The notes below the pieces were generated by a model. The model was not told the DNA's origin. It did no database searches and was given only the letters and a program-made list of their open reading frames with translations. From RGIG4034 sp045628945 (GTDB taxonomy: Bacteria > Bacillota > Clostridia > Lachnospirales > Lachnospiraceae): a DNA stretch of 64,000 nt. Below, one piece after another: positions 49,996 to 59,646 of the stretch (within the stretch, counting starts at the first letter, position 1; each line of letters opens with the position of its first letter). The stretch is from contig JAZQQG010000041.1 in assembly GCA_045628945.1 (NCBI GenBank), positions 1-64,000 on the forward strand, read 5' to 3'. Both the position numbers and the translations under genes were made by a program.

Positions 49996-51087
49996 ATGAA
50001 ACGATATGGCGTTATTCTGGCGGGCGGCGGCGGAACCCGTTTCTGGCCGCTGTCGAGAAAAGACCTGCCGAAACAATTCTTAAATCTGACGGGCACGGAT
50101 CTGTTGCTCAACGAGACAATCGACCGACTGTCGAAGGTGATTGCACCGGAGGATATCTATGTCGTGACAAGTGAAGAACAGACCGGATTGGTGGAAGAAT
50201 TGTCGGGGGGACGCATTGCCAAAGATCATATTCTTTCGGAGCCTGCGGCACGGAATACGGCTGCTTGCATCGGCTATGCGGCGGAATATTTGTCGGCTCG
50301 CTTTGGAGACGGCGTGATGTGCATTTTGCCGTCGGATCATTATATCCGCAACCGGGAGGAATATGTTAAGGTTCTTGAAAAGGCGGTTGCGTTGGCGGAA
50401 AATACGGACAATCTGGTAACGGTCGGAATCCGGCCGACCTTTGCGGCAACCGGTTACGGGTACCTGAAGATGGGAGCGGAAGCTTTGTTGGAAGGAACCG
50501 GCTCGGAGGATATTTGTTTCCGACACGTGGAAGAATTCGTGGAAAAACCGGACAGCAATACCGCCAAACGGTATCTGGAAGCCGGTACCTTCTGCTGGAA
50601 CAGCGGAATGTTTGCCTGGAAATGCTCGGTGATTCGTAAACATTTTGCCAGACTCCTGCCGGATCTCTATGAACCCCTTCAGGAGATTGCTGCCGCAATC
50701 GGGACGACAGAGGAAAAGAAAAAACTTGCACAAATCTACCCGACTCTACCCAAAATCTCCATCGATTATGGTATTATGGAACGTGTACGGGAGGTAGTAG
50801 CGCTTCCGGGCGACTTCGGTTGGTCGGATGTGGGAAGCTGGGATGCTCTTCAAGCCTTGTTTGAGGCGGATGAGAACGGCAATGTTCTCTATGGCGACCA
50901 GATTCATATCGGAACCCGTAACTGTATTGCCTATGCGAAGACAAAACTGATTGCGGCGCTTGGCGTGGAAGACCTGATTATTGTGGAGGCGGACGATGCC
51001 ATTCTTGTTTGCCGACGTGATATGGCTCAGGAAGTGGGCAAGGTGGTCGAACAGTTAAAGACAAAGGGCAAGACAGAATATCTCTAA
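49996..51087 (+). CDS. manC: Mannose-1-phosphate guanylyltransferase
   Basis: A 363-residue nucleotidyltransferase. GVILAGGGGTRFWPLSR is the GTP-binding signature, and SEPAARNTAACIGYAA, PSDHYI and VEKPDSNTAKRYL are conserved. It makes GDP-mannose, the precursor for gmd and fcl. It lacks the C-terminal isomerase domain, so it is the monofunctional form. GGAG lies 6 bases before the ATG at 49996; a TTG at 49984 is the open frame's limit. Confidence 0.92.
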   Translation: MKRYGVILAGGGGTRFWPLSRKDLPKQFLNLTGTDLLLNETIDRLSKVIAPEDIYVVTSEEQTGLVEELSGGRIAKDHILSEPAARNTAACIGYAAEYLSARFGDGVMCILPSDHYIRNREEYVKVLEKAVALAENTDNLVTVGIRPTFAATGYGYLKMGAEALLEGTGSEDICFRHVEEFVEKPDSNTAKRYLEAGTFCWNSGMFAWKCSVIRKHFARLLPDLYEPLQEIAAAIGTTEEKKKLAQIYPTLPKISIDYGIMERVREVVALPGDFGWSDVGSWDALQALFEADENGNVLYGDQIHIGTRNCIAYAKTKLIAALGVEDLIIVEADDAILVCRRDMAQEVGKVVEQLKTKGKTEYL

Positions 51088-51100
51088 GCGGAGGAATGCT

Positions 51101-52741
51101 GTGTCCATATTATTGTTTATCGCTTACGTGGTGTTGATTCCGTTCTTAATCGGCACGGCAATCAATCGATTTCTATATCCGGGTACCATCTGTAATGGTC
51201 GGGCATTGCTGTCCGGCCATGTTGTTATGTTTGCGGTTTTCGAGATTCTGCACTGCGTCTCACTTAAGAATGATTGGAAATTACCTCAGGTTGCGAATTT
51301 CTATACGGCAATCTGTATTGTGCTTGTACTGATTTCTCTTGCGCTTACCGTGCGGGTTTTGCCTCGCGTAACAAGCAGTATCTACGCAAAAGCGAAAATC
51401 TCCCTCCCGGCAGTTCTTACCATCGGGCTGTTAGCCATTGCGCTGCTCAACTATCGTCTTTTTCTTCCGGATATCCGGGAATACTCCAACCATGAAACGG
51501 TGAATACCATCCTATCGACCGAATATATCTACGAGCATAACATGTTAACCGGTAAGTTCCTGGTTCTTGGAATTCGACCGATTCATAAATTTATGTCCTA
51601 TCCCGTCTTTGTGGCGGTATTGATTCGAACAACGGGACTTCCGATTACTCTTGCTACGCAGGTATTGCTTCCGTTTGCGTTTCTTGTGTTCGCGCTTGTC
51701 GGTGCTTCGGTGGCTTATCCGATGCTTCATCGGATGTTGGGATGCGACGGAGAAAATGCGCCGAAGGCACGCTTTTTCGTTCCGGTGTATCTGGCGCTTC
51801 TTATGCTCTTTTCCACAGTGGAAGGAACTGCGGGATATGGGCTTTTGCGACAGGGACTTCTGGGCAATCCGCTCCTTGCGACGTTGTTTCTTCCCTTTGT
51901 ACTTTCGTTTTTGACGGAAAAAAGAAAATGGTGGATGAAACTTGCTGCATTGCTTTTTACGGGAGCGGCTGCGGTATCGGTAACGGATCTGTCGATTTTA
52001 TCGGATATGTTCGTGTCGGAGACCGGAATCGGCTGCGCTCATGCATATGCGGCCTGGGTTATTCTGCTTCTGTATGATCTGCTTCGCGTCCGCAAAGCGG
52101 GACGGGGGCGGATGCTCAAGGTTTTTGTGATACTGGGCTTACTTTCGCTTAGCGGCAACTGGGTTCTTCCGGTAGCCTACGTTCTGTATACAGAATGCGG
52201 ACTGCTCGTCGGGCGGATGTCGAATCGCACGAAACGGTATGTTCTGCCGATTCTTGGTCTTCTGTTCCTTTCGGTGGGAAGTGTGTTCTTTTTCTCGTCG
52301 ACGGGAGCGGTACGCAGAGAGAAACTCTCCGATGAATTCCGGGTAATTGCCTATTTGGATGAAGTGAATGAGGAAGAGTATGTGGTCGTGGGCCCCCGTG
52401 CGGTCATGAAGTGGGCCAGAGTGGAGTCCGGCAAGGCGATTCTTCCTTATGGTCGCGATTTCTGGGAAGGAAAATGCAATCGGGTGATTCCGCAACCTTA
52501 TACCACGCAGGATTTCTCTTTGTATGTTCGATTTTTGAGCATGGAGAATTCGCAAATAATGCGGGATGCAACGAACCAGGTAGTGGTGAGTCCTTCGCAG
52601 AGAAGTCTGTTAGAGGAGATTGCGATGAAGGCACCGGATTGCGAAGCGGAGTATGTGGTAACGACCCTTCCGATGCCGGAGGAGTATGGAACGTTGCTTA
52701 CAGAAATAGGTGGTTATTATATCTACAATGTGTTACAATAA
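51101..52741 (+). CDS. Large polytopic membrane protein of polysaccharide locus
   Basis: A 546-residue protein starting at GTG with GGAGG 6 bases upstream. About 11 hydrophobic segments fill residues 1-400, and a soluble domain follows (about 405-546). A short periplasmic-looking segment between helices has PDIREYSNHETVN, which resembles the acidic loops of GT-C glycosyltransferases, but no defined motif is convincing. The family is not recognised with certainty. Position in the operon between manC and the first glycosyltransferase suggests polysaccharide assembly. Confidence 0.7.
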   Translation: MSILLFIAYVVLIPFLIGTAINRFLYPGTICNGRALLSGHVVMFAVFEILHCVSLKNDWKLPQVANFYTAICIVLVLISLALTVRVLPRVTSSIYAKAKISLPAVLTIGLLAIALLNYRLFLPDIREYSNHETVNTILSTEYIYEHNMLTGKFLVLGIRPIHKFMSYPVFVAVLIRTTGLPITLATQVLLPFAFLVFALVGASVAYPMLHRMLGCDGENAPKARFFVPVYLALLMLFSTVEGTAGYGLLRQGLLGNPLLATLFLPFVLSFLTEKRKWWMKLAALLFTGAAAVSVTDLSILSDMFVSETGIGCAHAYAAWVILLLYDLLRVRKAGRGRMLKVFVILGLLSLSGNWVLPVAYVLYTECGLLVGRMSNRTKRYVLPILGLLFLSVGSVFFFSSTGAVRREKLSDEFRVIAYLDEVNEEEYVVVGPRAVMKWARVESGKAILPYGRDFWEGKCNRVIPQPYTTQDFSLYVRFLSMENSQIMRDATNQVVVSPSQRSLLEEIAMKAPDCEAEYVVTTLPMPEEYGTLLTEIGGYYIYNVLQ

Positions 52742-52771
52742 GGGTTACGAATATAACGGAGGAGACTCGAC

Positions 52772-53713
52772 TTGGAGAATGATAGAAAACTAATCAGTAT
52801 TATTGTTCCGTGCTATAACGAAGAAGAAAATGTCCCCTACTTCTACGAGGAAGTGATGAAGCAGGAGTCCTTTTTTGCGTCGAAAAATGTCGAGATGGAG
52901 ATTGTCTATGTAGACGACGGTTCCAAGGACAATACGGTGGAGGAAGTACGTAAGCTCCATGAGAAGGACAAAAGAGTTCATCTAGTATCGTTCTCCAGGA
53001 ATTTCGGAAAGGAAGCGGGAATCTATGCGGGCCTAAGCAAGGCCAAAGGAGATTACTGCGTTTTGATGGATGCGGATCTCCAGGATCCGCCGGCGCTTCT
53101 TCCGGAGATGTTCTCCTTTATTGAGCAAGGCTATGATTCGGTTGCAACCAGACGCGTGAATCGTAAGGGGGAACCGCCGATTCGTTCCTTTTTTGCCAAG
53201 TGCTTCTATCGTCTGATGCGTCGCATCTCGAAAACGGAGATTGTCGACGGCGCCAGAGATTATCGTCTTATGACCCGTAAGGTGGTGGACGCCGTGCTTG
53301 CTATGAGCGAATATAACCGTTTTACGAAGGGAATCTTCGGTTGGGTCGGCTATGAGACGAAGTGGCTGGAATATAAGAATGTGGAGCGCGTGAAGGGGGA
53401 GACCAAGTGGTCGTTCTGGAAACTGTTTAAGTATTCCCTGGACGGAATTATGGCCTTTTCCACGGCGCCCTTAAGTATTGCAAGCTTTTTTGGAATTCTG
53501 TTTTGCTTCTTGGCTTTTGTGCTGATTGTGTTTATTGTGATTCGTACCGCAATCTTTGGCGATCCCGTAAACGGATGGCCGTCGATGGTATGTATTATTT
53601 CGTTAATCGGTGGCGTGCAGCTGTTCTGCTTGGGCATTCTCGGTCAGTATCTGTCTAAGACCTATATGGAAGTGAAGCGCCGTCCTATTTACCTGGTAAA
53701 AGAGGAATTATGA
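52772..53713 (+). CDS. GT2 glycosyltransferase, GtrB/DPM1-like
   Basis: A 313-residue enzyme starting at TTG with GGAGGA before it. IIVPCYNEEENVPYFYEEV and VYVDDGSKDNT bind nucleotide sugar, and DADLQDPP is the metal motif. Two C-terminal membrane helices (about residues 230-300) are as in polyprenyl-phosphate glycosyltransferases. It likely attaches a sugar to undecaprenyl phosphate; the sugar is not evident. It overlaps the next gene by 4 bases. Confidence 0.87.
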   Translation: MENDRKLISIIVPCYNEEENVPYFYEEVMKQESFFASKNVEMEIVYVDDGSKDNTVEEVRKLHEKDKRVHLVSFSRNFGKEAGIYAGLSKAKGDYCVLMDADLQDPPALLPEMFSFIEQGYDSVATRRVNRKGEPPIRSFFAKCFYRLMRRISKTEIVDGARDYRLMTRKVVDAVLAMSEYNRFTKGIFGWVGYETKWLEYKNVERVKGETKWSFWKLFKYSLDGIMAFSTAPLSIASFFGILFCFLAFVLIVFIVIRTAIFGDPVNGWPSMVCIISLIGGVQLFCLGILGQYLSKTYMEVKRRPIYLVKEEL

Positions 53714-54453
53714 TCAGTATTGTAACCCCGGTTTACAACGCGGAAGAATTCTTGCGTGCGACAATCGAAACGGTGCAAAAACAGACTTATACGGAATGGG
53801 AATGGTTTCTGTGCGATGACGGTTCAACGGATGCTTCGGCCGCGATTATTACGGAAGCGATGCAGACGGATCCGCGGATTCACCTTCTGAAGACCGAGAC
53901 AAACGGCGGCGCAGCCGGAGCTCGGAATCTGGGAATTCGTTCGGCAACCGGTGAATATCTTGCGTTTATCGACGCGGATGATCTGTGGGTTCCTGAGAAA
54001 CTGGAGCGGGAGCTGGCCTTTGCGAAGGAGAAGTCGGCAGACTTCGTGTTTACCGGATATGAATTTGCGGACGAGAATGGTGTGGGACTTGGAACGGTTG
54101 TGTCGGTTCCGGATACCCTGCCCTATCGAAAGGCACTGCATAATACAACCATTTTTACCTCTACGGTGCTGCTTCATCGCGAGGTGATTCCGGAAGAACT
54201 GTTGCTGATGCCCCAGATAAAGAGCGAAGACACGGCTACCTGGTGGAAACTGCTTCGCAACGGCTATCTGGCACATGGATTAAACGAGAATCTGGTCCTT
54301 TATCGACGCGCGAAGAAGACGCTTTCCTCGAATAAATTTGTGGCTATGAAGCGAATCTGGAATCTTTATCGCAAGGCGGAGCATCTGAATCCGTTTGCGA
54401 GTGCCGTTAACTTTGTTGGTTGGGCATTCCGCGCAGTATGGAGAAGAATCTAA
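53710..54453 (+). CDS. GT2 glycosyltransferase
   Basis: A 247-residue soluble GT-A enzyme. SIVTPVYNAEEFLRATIETVQKQ, FLCDDGSTDAS and AARNLGIRSATGEYLAFIDADD are the nucleotide-sugar and metal regions. It adds one sugar to the repeat unit at the inner membrane face; donor and acceptor are not known. It overlaps the upstream gene, and the sugar transferase follows after a single base. Confidence 0.87.
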   Translation: MISIVTPVYNAEEFLRATIETVQKQTYTEWEWFLCDDGSTDASAAIITEAMQTDPRIHLLKTETNGGAAGARNLGIRSATGEYLAFIDADDLWVPEKLERELAFAKEKSADFVFTGYEFADENGVGLGTVVSVPDTLPYRKALHNTTIFTSTVLLHREVIPEELLLMPQIKSEDTATWWKLLRNGYLAHGLNENLVLYRRAKKTLSSNKFVAMKRIWNLYRKAEHLNPFASAVNFVGWAFRAVWRRI

Positions 54454-54454
54454 A

Positions 54455-55837
54455 ATGAAAAAACTGGAACCTATCAAAAAAATCGTCGTACTGGTAATGT
54501 CCATGATTTGCATCGTCGGACTGACTTGTATGTATGCATATACCTGGTTTGAGGTGTATTCTGCGCAGATTTACAAGCAGTACTACGTGCGTGGTCATAT
54601 GCTGATCATCGCAATCTATGCAGTGCTCCTTATCTTTTTTTCCAAGCTCTACGGAGGACTTCGGATTGGTTATCTGAAACCGACGGAGATTCTGTTCTCA
54701 GAGATTTTCGCGGTGTTGTGTGTGGATGTGATTGCGTATTTCCAGATTGTATTGCTGGCACTTCGTTTTGTATCGCCGACCCAAATTGCTATCATGTTTG
54801 CGATACAGGCAGTGTTTATCATCCTGTGGTTAAATCTCAGTTCGGCAATCTACAAAGCGGTGTTCCCGCCCCGCGATATGCTGGTGGTACATGGAGATCG
54901 CCCGATTGAACAGATTCTTACGAAGTTTGAGTCTCGTAAGGATAAATACAATATCTGTAAGTGTATTTATGTCGGCGAAGGCGTGGACCGAATCTGTGAG
55001 GAGGCACTGAACCGGTACGATGCGGTGGTTTTGTGGGATATTCCCATGGAACAGCGAAATAAGATTCTGAAGTTTTGTTTTGGACATTCGATTCGTGTTT
55101 ACATCATGCCGAAAATTCCGGATGTCTTGGTAAAGGGGGCGGAACAGCTTCACCTGTTTGATTCTCCGATTCTGTTGGTTCGTGAGTACGAACTGACGTT
55201 GGAGGAGCGAATGATTAAGCGGACCATCGATTTTGTGTGTGCCTTGATTCTGTTTATTCTGACCAGCCCGCTGATGCTGATTACGGCGCTTTTAGTGAAA
55301 CTCTATGACAGAGGGCCGGTTCTGTACAAGCAGGTGCGTGTGACCAAGGACAACCGTGAATTCAAGATTCTTAAGTTCCGATCCATGCGTGTGGACGCGG
55401 AACGAGACGGAGTGGCACGCTTGGCCTCCAAGGGGGACGATCGCATTACTCCGATTGGCAAGGTGATTCGCAAGGTTCGTTTGGATGAGCTTCCTCAGTT
55501 GTGGAATATCCTTCGGGGAGATATGTCCTTCATCGGTCCCAGACCGGAACGCCCGGAAATTATTGCACAGTACGAAGCGGAGATGCCGGAATTCACATTC
55601 CGTACGAAGGTAAAAGCAGGTTTGGCCGGCTATGCGCAGGTGTACGGAAAATACAATACAACTCCGTACGATAAGTTAAAATTGGATTTGTTTTATATCG
55701 AAAACTATTCGGTTTGGTTGGATTTGAAACTGATGCTGTTAACACTGAAGATTCTGTTTAAGCCGGAAAGCACAGAGGGTGTGGAGGCTTCTCAGATTAC
55801 GGCATTGCAGCAGGAGGGGAAGGATAAGATTGAATAG
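54455..55837 (+). CDS. Polyprenyl-phosphate sugar-1-phosphate transferase (priming enzyme)
   Basis: A 460-residue protein. About five N-terminal membrane helices (to about residue 150), a cytoplasmic Rossmann-like segment and the C-terminal bacterial sugar transferase domain follow one another. The last has KFRSMRVDAE, RLDELPQLWNILRGDMSFIGPRPERP and the GLAGYAQVYGKYNT block. It starts repeat-unit synthesis on undecaprenyl phosphate. The open frame's longer start lies inside the preceding gene; ATG at 54455 is used. Confidence 0.92.
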   Translation: MKKLEPIKKIVVLVMSMICIVGLTCMYAYTWFEVYSAQIYKQYYVRGHMLIIAIYAVLLIFFSKLYGGLRIGYLKPTEILFSEIFAVLCVDVIAYFQIVLLALRFVSPTQIAIMFAIQAVFIILWLNLSSAIYKAVFPPRDMLVVHGDRPIEQILTKFESRKDKYNICKCIYVGEGVDRICEEALNRYDAVVLWDIPMEQRNKILKFCFGHSIRVYIMPKIPDVLVKGAEQLHLFDSPILLVREYELTLEERMIKRTIDFVCALILFILTSPLMLITALLVKLYDRGPVLYKQVRVTKDNREFKILKFRSMRVDAERDGVARLASKGDDRITPIGKVIRKVRLDELPQLWNILRGDMSFIGPRPERPEIIAQYEAEMPEFTFRTKVKAGLAGYAQVYGKYNTTPYDKLKLDLFYIENYSVWLDLKLMLLTLKILFKPESTEGVEASQITALQQEGKDKIE

Positions 55838-55844
55838 AGAAACG

Positions 55845-56822
55845 ATGATGTTTAACAAGCGAAAAATAGCATTTCAAGTGGCCGGAGCCTGGAAACAGAT
55901 TGTGGCCGGAACGGTTTTGTGTGCGATTTTAGGCAGCCTGATCTATGCGGGCTGTCTCTTTCTGTTTAATAAGCATCGAGAGTATCAGGCGGATTTCATG
56001 GTCTATCTGGATTATACCGAAGATTTGACTGAAGTATCGCACACCTACAACGGTTATACCTGGGGACAGATTCTTGCTTCCGACCTGATGATGGAAACAA
56101 TTCTTGCAGACTTAGGATCGGAATATACGGATGCAGAGGTTGTGAAAAGTACCTATGTGACATTGGAAGGGGATTTGCGCATTTTAACGGGCAAAATTCA
56201 TCATGTCAAAAAAGAACGTTGCGAAGCAATCTACCGCGCGGTGGTGGATACATTTCTGAATTTTGATGCCAAAGACCCGATTTTTGCGGATATTCGTTTG
56301 ATTGATTCCCATGAGGTATCTCTGGAGTCCATCGTATATTTTCCGTATCAGGCAGCGCTCGGAAGCGCACTGGGCGGATTGATTCTTATGCTTCTTGGGG
56401 CAGTGCTCTTTTACGGGATTCATGATATGGTCCTGTTCTCGGAGGAATGTAACCTTCTGTTTGACTGTCCCTGTCTGGCTCAGACGGATCGTTTCGGCAA
56501 ACTTCTGTACGAGGAGGAGGCGAAACGTCATCTGGCCGGTCTGACGGCAGAGAATACGGTACTTCTTTTGACGTCTTCGATAAATGAGCTGCAGATAAAC
56601 GGATACGATTATCCGCAGGTTGTCTATGAGAAGATGACAGGGGAGGAGGTTTCCATGCTGGGAAATTGCGAAAATGTGCTTCTTTGTATTCCGGCAGGCC
56701 GAATGTCTTACGGCAAGATTCTGCACATTTTGGATTCCCTTGGAACGGATCACGTGAAAGTCACGGGAATGATTCTTACGGGAGCCAAGTGTTCTCTTCT
56801 TAAAGAGTACTATCGGGGGTAA
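55845..56822 (+). CDS. Wzz-like chain-length protein with degenerate kinase-like tail
   Basis: A 325-residue protein with two membrane helices (about residues 20-42 and 180-205) flanking an outer domain of Wzz/YveK type (YQADFMVYLDYTED). The remaining 120 residues look like the back half of a CpsD/BY-kinase fold (TVLLLTSS, then NVLLCIPAGRMSYGKILHILDSLGTDHVKVTGMILTGA), with no Walker A or tyrosine cluster. So it probably cannot hydrolyse ATP. The start is 55845 or 55848; TTG at 55830 with an AGG site is possible. Confidence 0.72.
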   Translation: MMFNKRKIAFQVAGAWKQIVAGTVLCAILGSLIYAGCLFLFNKHREYQADFMVYLDYTEDLTEVSHTYNGYTWGQILASDLMMETILADLGSEYTDAEVVKSTYVTLEGDLRILTGKIHHVKKERCEAIYRAVVDTFLNFDAKDPIFADIRLIDSHEVSLESIVYFPYQAALGSALGGLILMLLGAVLFYGIHDMVLFSEECNLLFDCPCLAQTDRFGKLLYEEEAKRHLAGLTAENTVLLLTSSINELQINGYDYPQVVYEKMTGEEVSMLGNCENVLLCIPAGRMSYGKILHILDSLGTDHVKVTGMILTGAKCSLLKEYYRG

Positions 56823-56827
56823 GACGT

Positions 56828-57601
56828 ATGACCTTGGAATTGTTGGTGGCATCGGTCGGCAATAATGTGATTACACTTGCCGGTGATATGAATATCGGAT
56901 CGGATGCAATTATCTGCAATCAGAGCGATTCCTATGAATACATTCAGTATAAGCACAACGGACATCGTGTGGATGCCTATACCTTTGCAGAACGTGGCGT
57001 AGGCTTAAACCGAAATAATGCGTTGCTTCGCGCCACTGCGGACATTGTACTGTTTGCGGATGATGATATTGTATACACGGACGATTATTGTGAGAAGGTA
57101 CTGGCGGAATTCGAGAAGAACCCCAAAGCGGATATGATTCTTTTCAATGTTCAGGCAGAGGCCGGACGGGAGACCTATCATATTCAGTCCCGCGGTCGTG
57201 TGCGCTGGTTTAATTGCGGACGATATCCGACCTACAGTATGGCGGTACGTCTGGAGGCTCTCCGAGAAAAAAGAATCACGTTTTCCCTTCTGTTTGGCGG
57301 CGGTGCAAAATATTGCAACGGGGAAGACAGCCTGTTTATTCAGGAATGCATTCATAAGGGGCTGAAGGTCTATAAGGCCCCGGTGGAGATCGGACATGAG
57401 ACCGGAAGAACCTCCACATGGTTTCGTGGGTTTGATGAGAAGTTTTTCTATGACCGTGGGGTACTTTACCATTACATGTACGGAAAGCTTGCATGGCTTA
57501 TGGGCAAACGTTTCTTGAGACGTAATCCGGAGATGACGGAGAATCGCTTAAGTTATCGGGAGGCTTGGGCTTTGATGAAGAAAGGATTTCACCTGAAATG
57601 A
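56828..57601 (+). CDS. GT2-like glycosyltransferase
   Basis: A 257-residue GT-A protein. The N-terminal strand is atypical (MTLELLVASVGNN), but the donor and metal region is clear: GLNRNNALLRATADIVLFADDDIVY. A late ED motif (NGEDSLFIQECIHKG) would be the catalytic base region. It lies 5 bases after the Wzz-like gene. The sugar is unknown. Confidence 0.78.
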   Translation: MTLELLVASVGNNVITLAGDMNIGSDAIICNQSDSYEYIQYKHNGHRVDAYTFAERGVGLNRNNALLRATADIVLFADDDIVYTDDYCEKVLAEFEKNPKADMILFNVQAEAGRETYHIQSRGRVRWFNCGRYPTYSMAVRLEALREKRITFSLLFGGGAKYCNGEDSLFIQECIHKGLKVYKAPVEIGHETGRTSTWFRGFDEKFFYDRGVLYHYMYGKLAWLMGKRFLRRNPEMTENRLSYREAWALMKKGFHLK

Positions 57602-58707
57602 TTTTTTATTCCTGTGTGACGCTGCTTACCTGCGCGCTCGCACTCCTTGTGAAAAAAGCAAAACAGGCGACCGGACCTTATCGCTGCAACCCTTCCGTGA
57701 CGGAGCGAAGCTACTATGTGAACCGTGTGGCGCTTGTCGGAATCTTTCTGATTCTGTTTCTGGTCGCTGCCTTTCGTAACGATGTCGGTGCGGATTACAA
57801 TGTCTATGTTTCCAACGCCCATGACTATATGCATGGTGCGTATGTGGTAACGGAGCCCGGCTATAATGTCATCGTTCGCATTCTGTATACGCTTTTCGAT
57901 GCGGAACCGTACTACCTGATTTTTGGATTGTTTGCCTTTGGTACGGTCGTGCTGTTTCTGTATGTTCTGTATCAGGAGAGCGAGTGGTTTGCACTAAGCT
58001 TTGCGATGTTTATGCTGACCGGAATGTATTTCATTTCGTTTAGCTCGGTTCGTTATTATTTTGCGTTGGGCGGTGCAATGCTTGCCATGCGCTTTCTGCT
58101 CAAAAAACAATATGTCGCCTTTGTACTGACTACGTTGTTTTTTGCCCTGTTCCATAAGTCCATCCTCATTATCCTGCCGGTGTATTTGCTGGCAATCCTG
58201 CCTTGGAGACAGTGGATGCTTGTGGTAATGGCACTGGCAGCTTCTACGGTGATTTTCTTCCGCGACTTTTGCTACGGGGTATTGATGAGACTCTATCCGT
58301 CCTACGTGAATGACTGGGCATTGGAAACGGGAACCAGCGTAGCGTGTATCTTGCGATGCATTGCGGTGCTGGTACTTGGCATTCTGTTTCACAAGGAGGC
58401 AATTCGTGGAAATCGCAAGAATAAGTTCTATATGATATTGAATTATATGGGACTCTTGCTCTATGCGTGCGGCGCGTTCATTCCTTTTCTTTCTCGAATC
58501 GGATATTATTTGATTTGCAGTCAGTTATTACTGGTTCCTGCAATTCTTCGTTCGATTGAGAATCGTAAAGTGCGTCGGATTTTTACCGGACTGGTGATTG
58601 CTGCCTGCATAGGATATTTCGTGCTGTTTCTTCGCGGAGCGGATTCGGTGGGACTGGCAGTGCTTCCTTATCGAACTTTCGCCCTTCCGGGATTTGAAAT
58701 GTATTAA
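57598..58707 (+). CDS. EpsG-family membrane protein (Wzy-type polymerase)
   Basis: A 369-residue protein with about ten hydrophobic segments. FLVAAFRNDVGADYNVYVSNAHD and YNVIVRILYTLF are the EpsG/Wzy-type signature near the N-terminus. It would join repeat units outside the membrane. The ATG at 57598 overlaps the preceding stop; the longer frame starts inside that gene. AAAGGA lies 11 bases upstream. Confidence 0.82.
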   Translation: MIFYSCVTLLTCALALLVKKAKQATGPYRCNPSVTERSYYVNRVALVGIFLILFLVAAFRNDVGADYNVYVSNAHDYMHGAYVVTEPGYNVIVRILYTLFDAEPYYLIFGLFAFGTVVLFLYVLYQESEWFALSFAMFMLTGMYFISFSSVRYYFALGGAMLAMRFLLKKQYVAFVLTTLFFALFHKSILIILPVYLLAILPWRQWMLVVMALAASTVIFFRDFCYGVLMRLYPSYVNDWALETGTSVACILRCIAVLVLGILFHKEAIRGNRKNKFYMILNYMGLLLYACGAFIPFLSRIGYYLICSQLLLVPAILRSIENRKVRRIFTGLVIAACIGYFVLFLRGADSVGLAVLPYRTFALPGFEMY

Positions 58708-58771
58708 CTCAGTGCCATTCGTATAAGAATAGGCAACGGATATTGAATGAATAGGATTGGTTGGGAGTAGA

Positions 58772-59578
58772 ATGATGCGACCGTTTTTCTCGATTATTGT
58801 GGTATCTTTTCGTGCCGGAGAAAAATTGAAAGAGACATTAGAGAGTATTCGCAAGCAAAACTTCACGGACTATGAGGTGGTAGTGAAGGATGCGGGCTCG
58901 GAGGATGGCAGTGTCGAAGCTGCGCAGGCGGAATACGGATTGGACAATCGCTTTCGTTTTGAGGTTCGTAGAGACGCCGGAATCTATGATGGGATGAATC
59001 AGGGAATTGAGTTAAGTAACGGGAGTTATTTATTCTTTTTGAACTGCGGGGATCACTTTTATGAGGATACTGTGCTGACGAGAGTTCACGAGGCGATTGT
59101 GAAGGACCCCAACGCTGCGGATATATATTACGGAAGTCTCTATTCGGTACAGACGGATTGCGTGGTGACACCGTCGTACCCTGTGAATGGGTTCTCCTGT
59201 TACCGAAATGTGCCCTGTCATCAGACCATCTTTTACAAAAAAGAATGCTTTGCAGAGCACCGCTATCTGCAGAAATATCGTGTTCGCGGCGATTATGAAC
59301 ATTTCCTGTGGTGCTATTATGCAGGCAAAAAGAAATTCGAACGCCTGCCGATTACCGTGGCTTTCTATGAGGGTGGCGGCTACTCGGAGACTAAGGCCAA
59401 TCAGAAACGATCGAAACAGGAACATGCGGAGATTACCGGAATGTATATGAGCAAAGGCGAACGGGTACGGTACCGTATGATTCTTGTGCTGACGTTATCC
59501 GGACTTCGCGGGGCATTGGCAAGAAGTAAGCATTTCTCTAAGTTGTATAATAAAATTAAAAGTAGATTATATAAATAA
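58772..59578 (+). CDS. GT2 glycosyltransferase
   Basis: A 268-residue GT-A enzyme. FFSIIVVSFRAGEKLKETLESIRKQ and VVKDAGSEDGS open it, DAGIYDGMNQGI and FLNCGD follow, the last replacing the usual DxD with N-C-G-D. Such variants occur in WbyL-like rhamnosyl/fucosyl enzymes. GGGAG lies 4 to 7 bases before the ATG pair at 58772/58775. A 68-base gap with an inverted CAGCC/GGCTG pair follows. Confidence 0.85.
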   Translation: MMRPFFSIIVVSFRAGEKLKETLESIRKQNFTDYEVVVKDAGSEDGSVEAAQAEYGLDNRFRFEVRRDAGIYDGMNQGIELSNGSYLFFLNCGDHFYEDTVLTRVHEAIVKDPNAADIYYGSLYSVQTDCVVTPSYPVNGFSCYRNVPCHQTIFYKKECFAEHRYLQKYRVRGDYEHFLWCYYAGKKKFERLPITVAFYEGGGYSETKANQKRSKQEHAEITGMYMSKGERVRYRMILVLTLSGLRGALARSKHFSKLYNKIKSRLYK

Positions 59579-59646
59579 CTGTCAACCGATTGAGTTGATT
59601 CGGCAGCCAAACGTGGCTGTTGATATTCAATAGATTGTGAGGTCAC

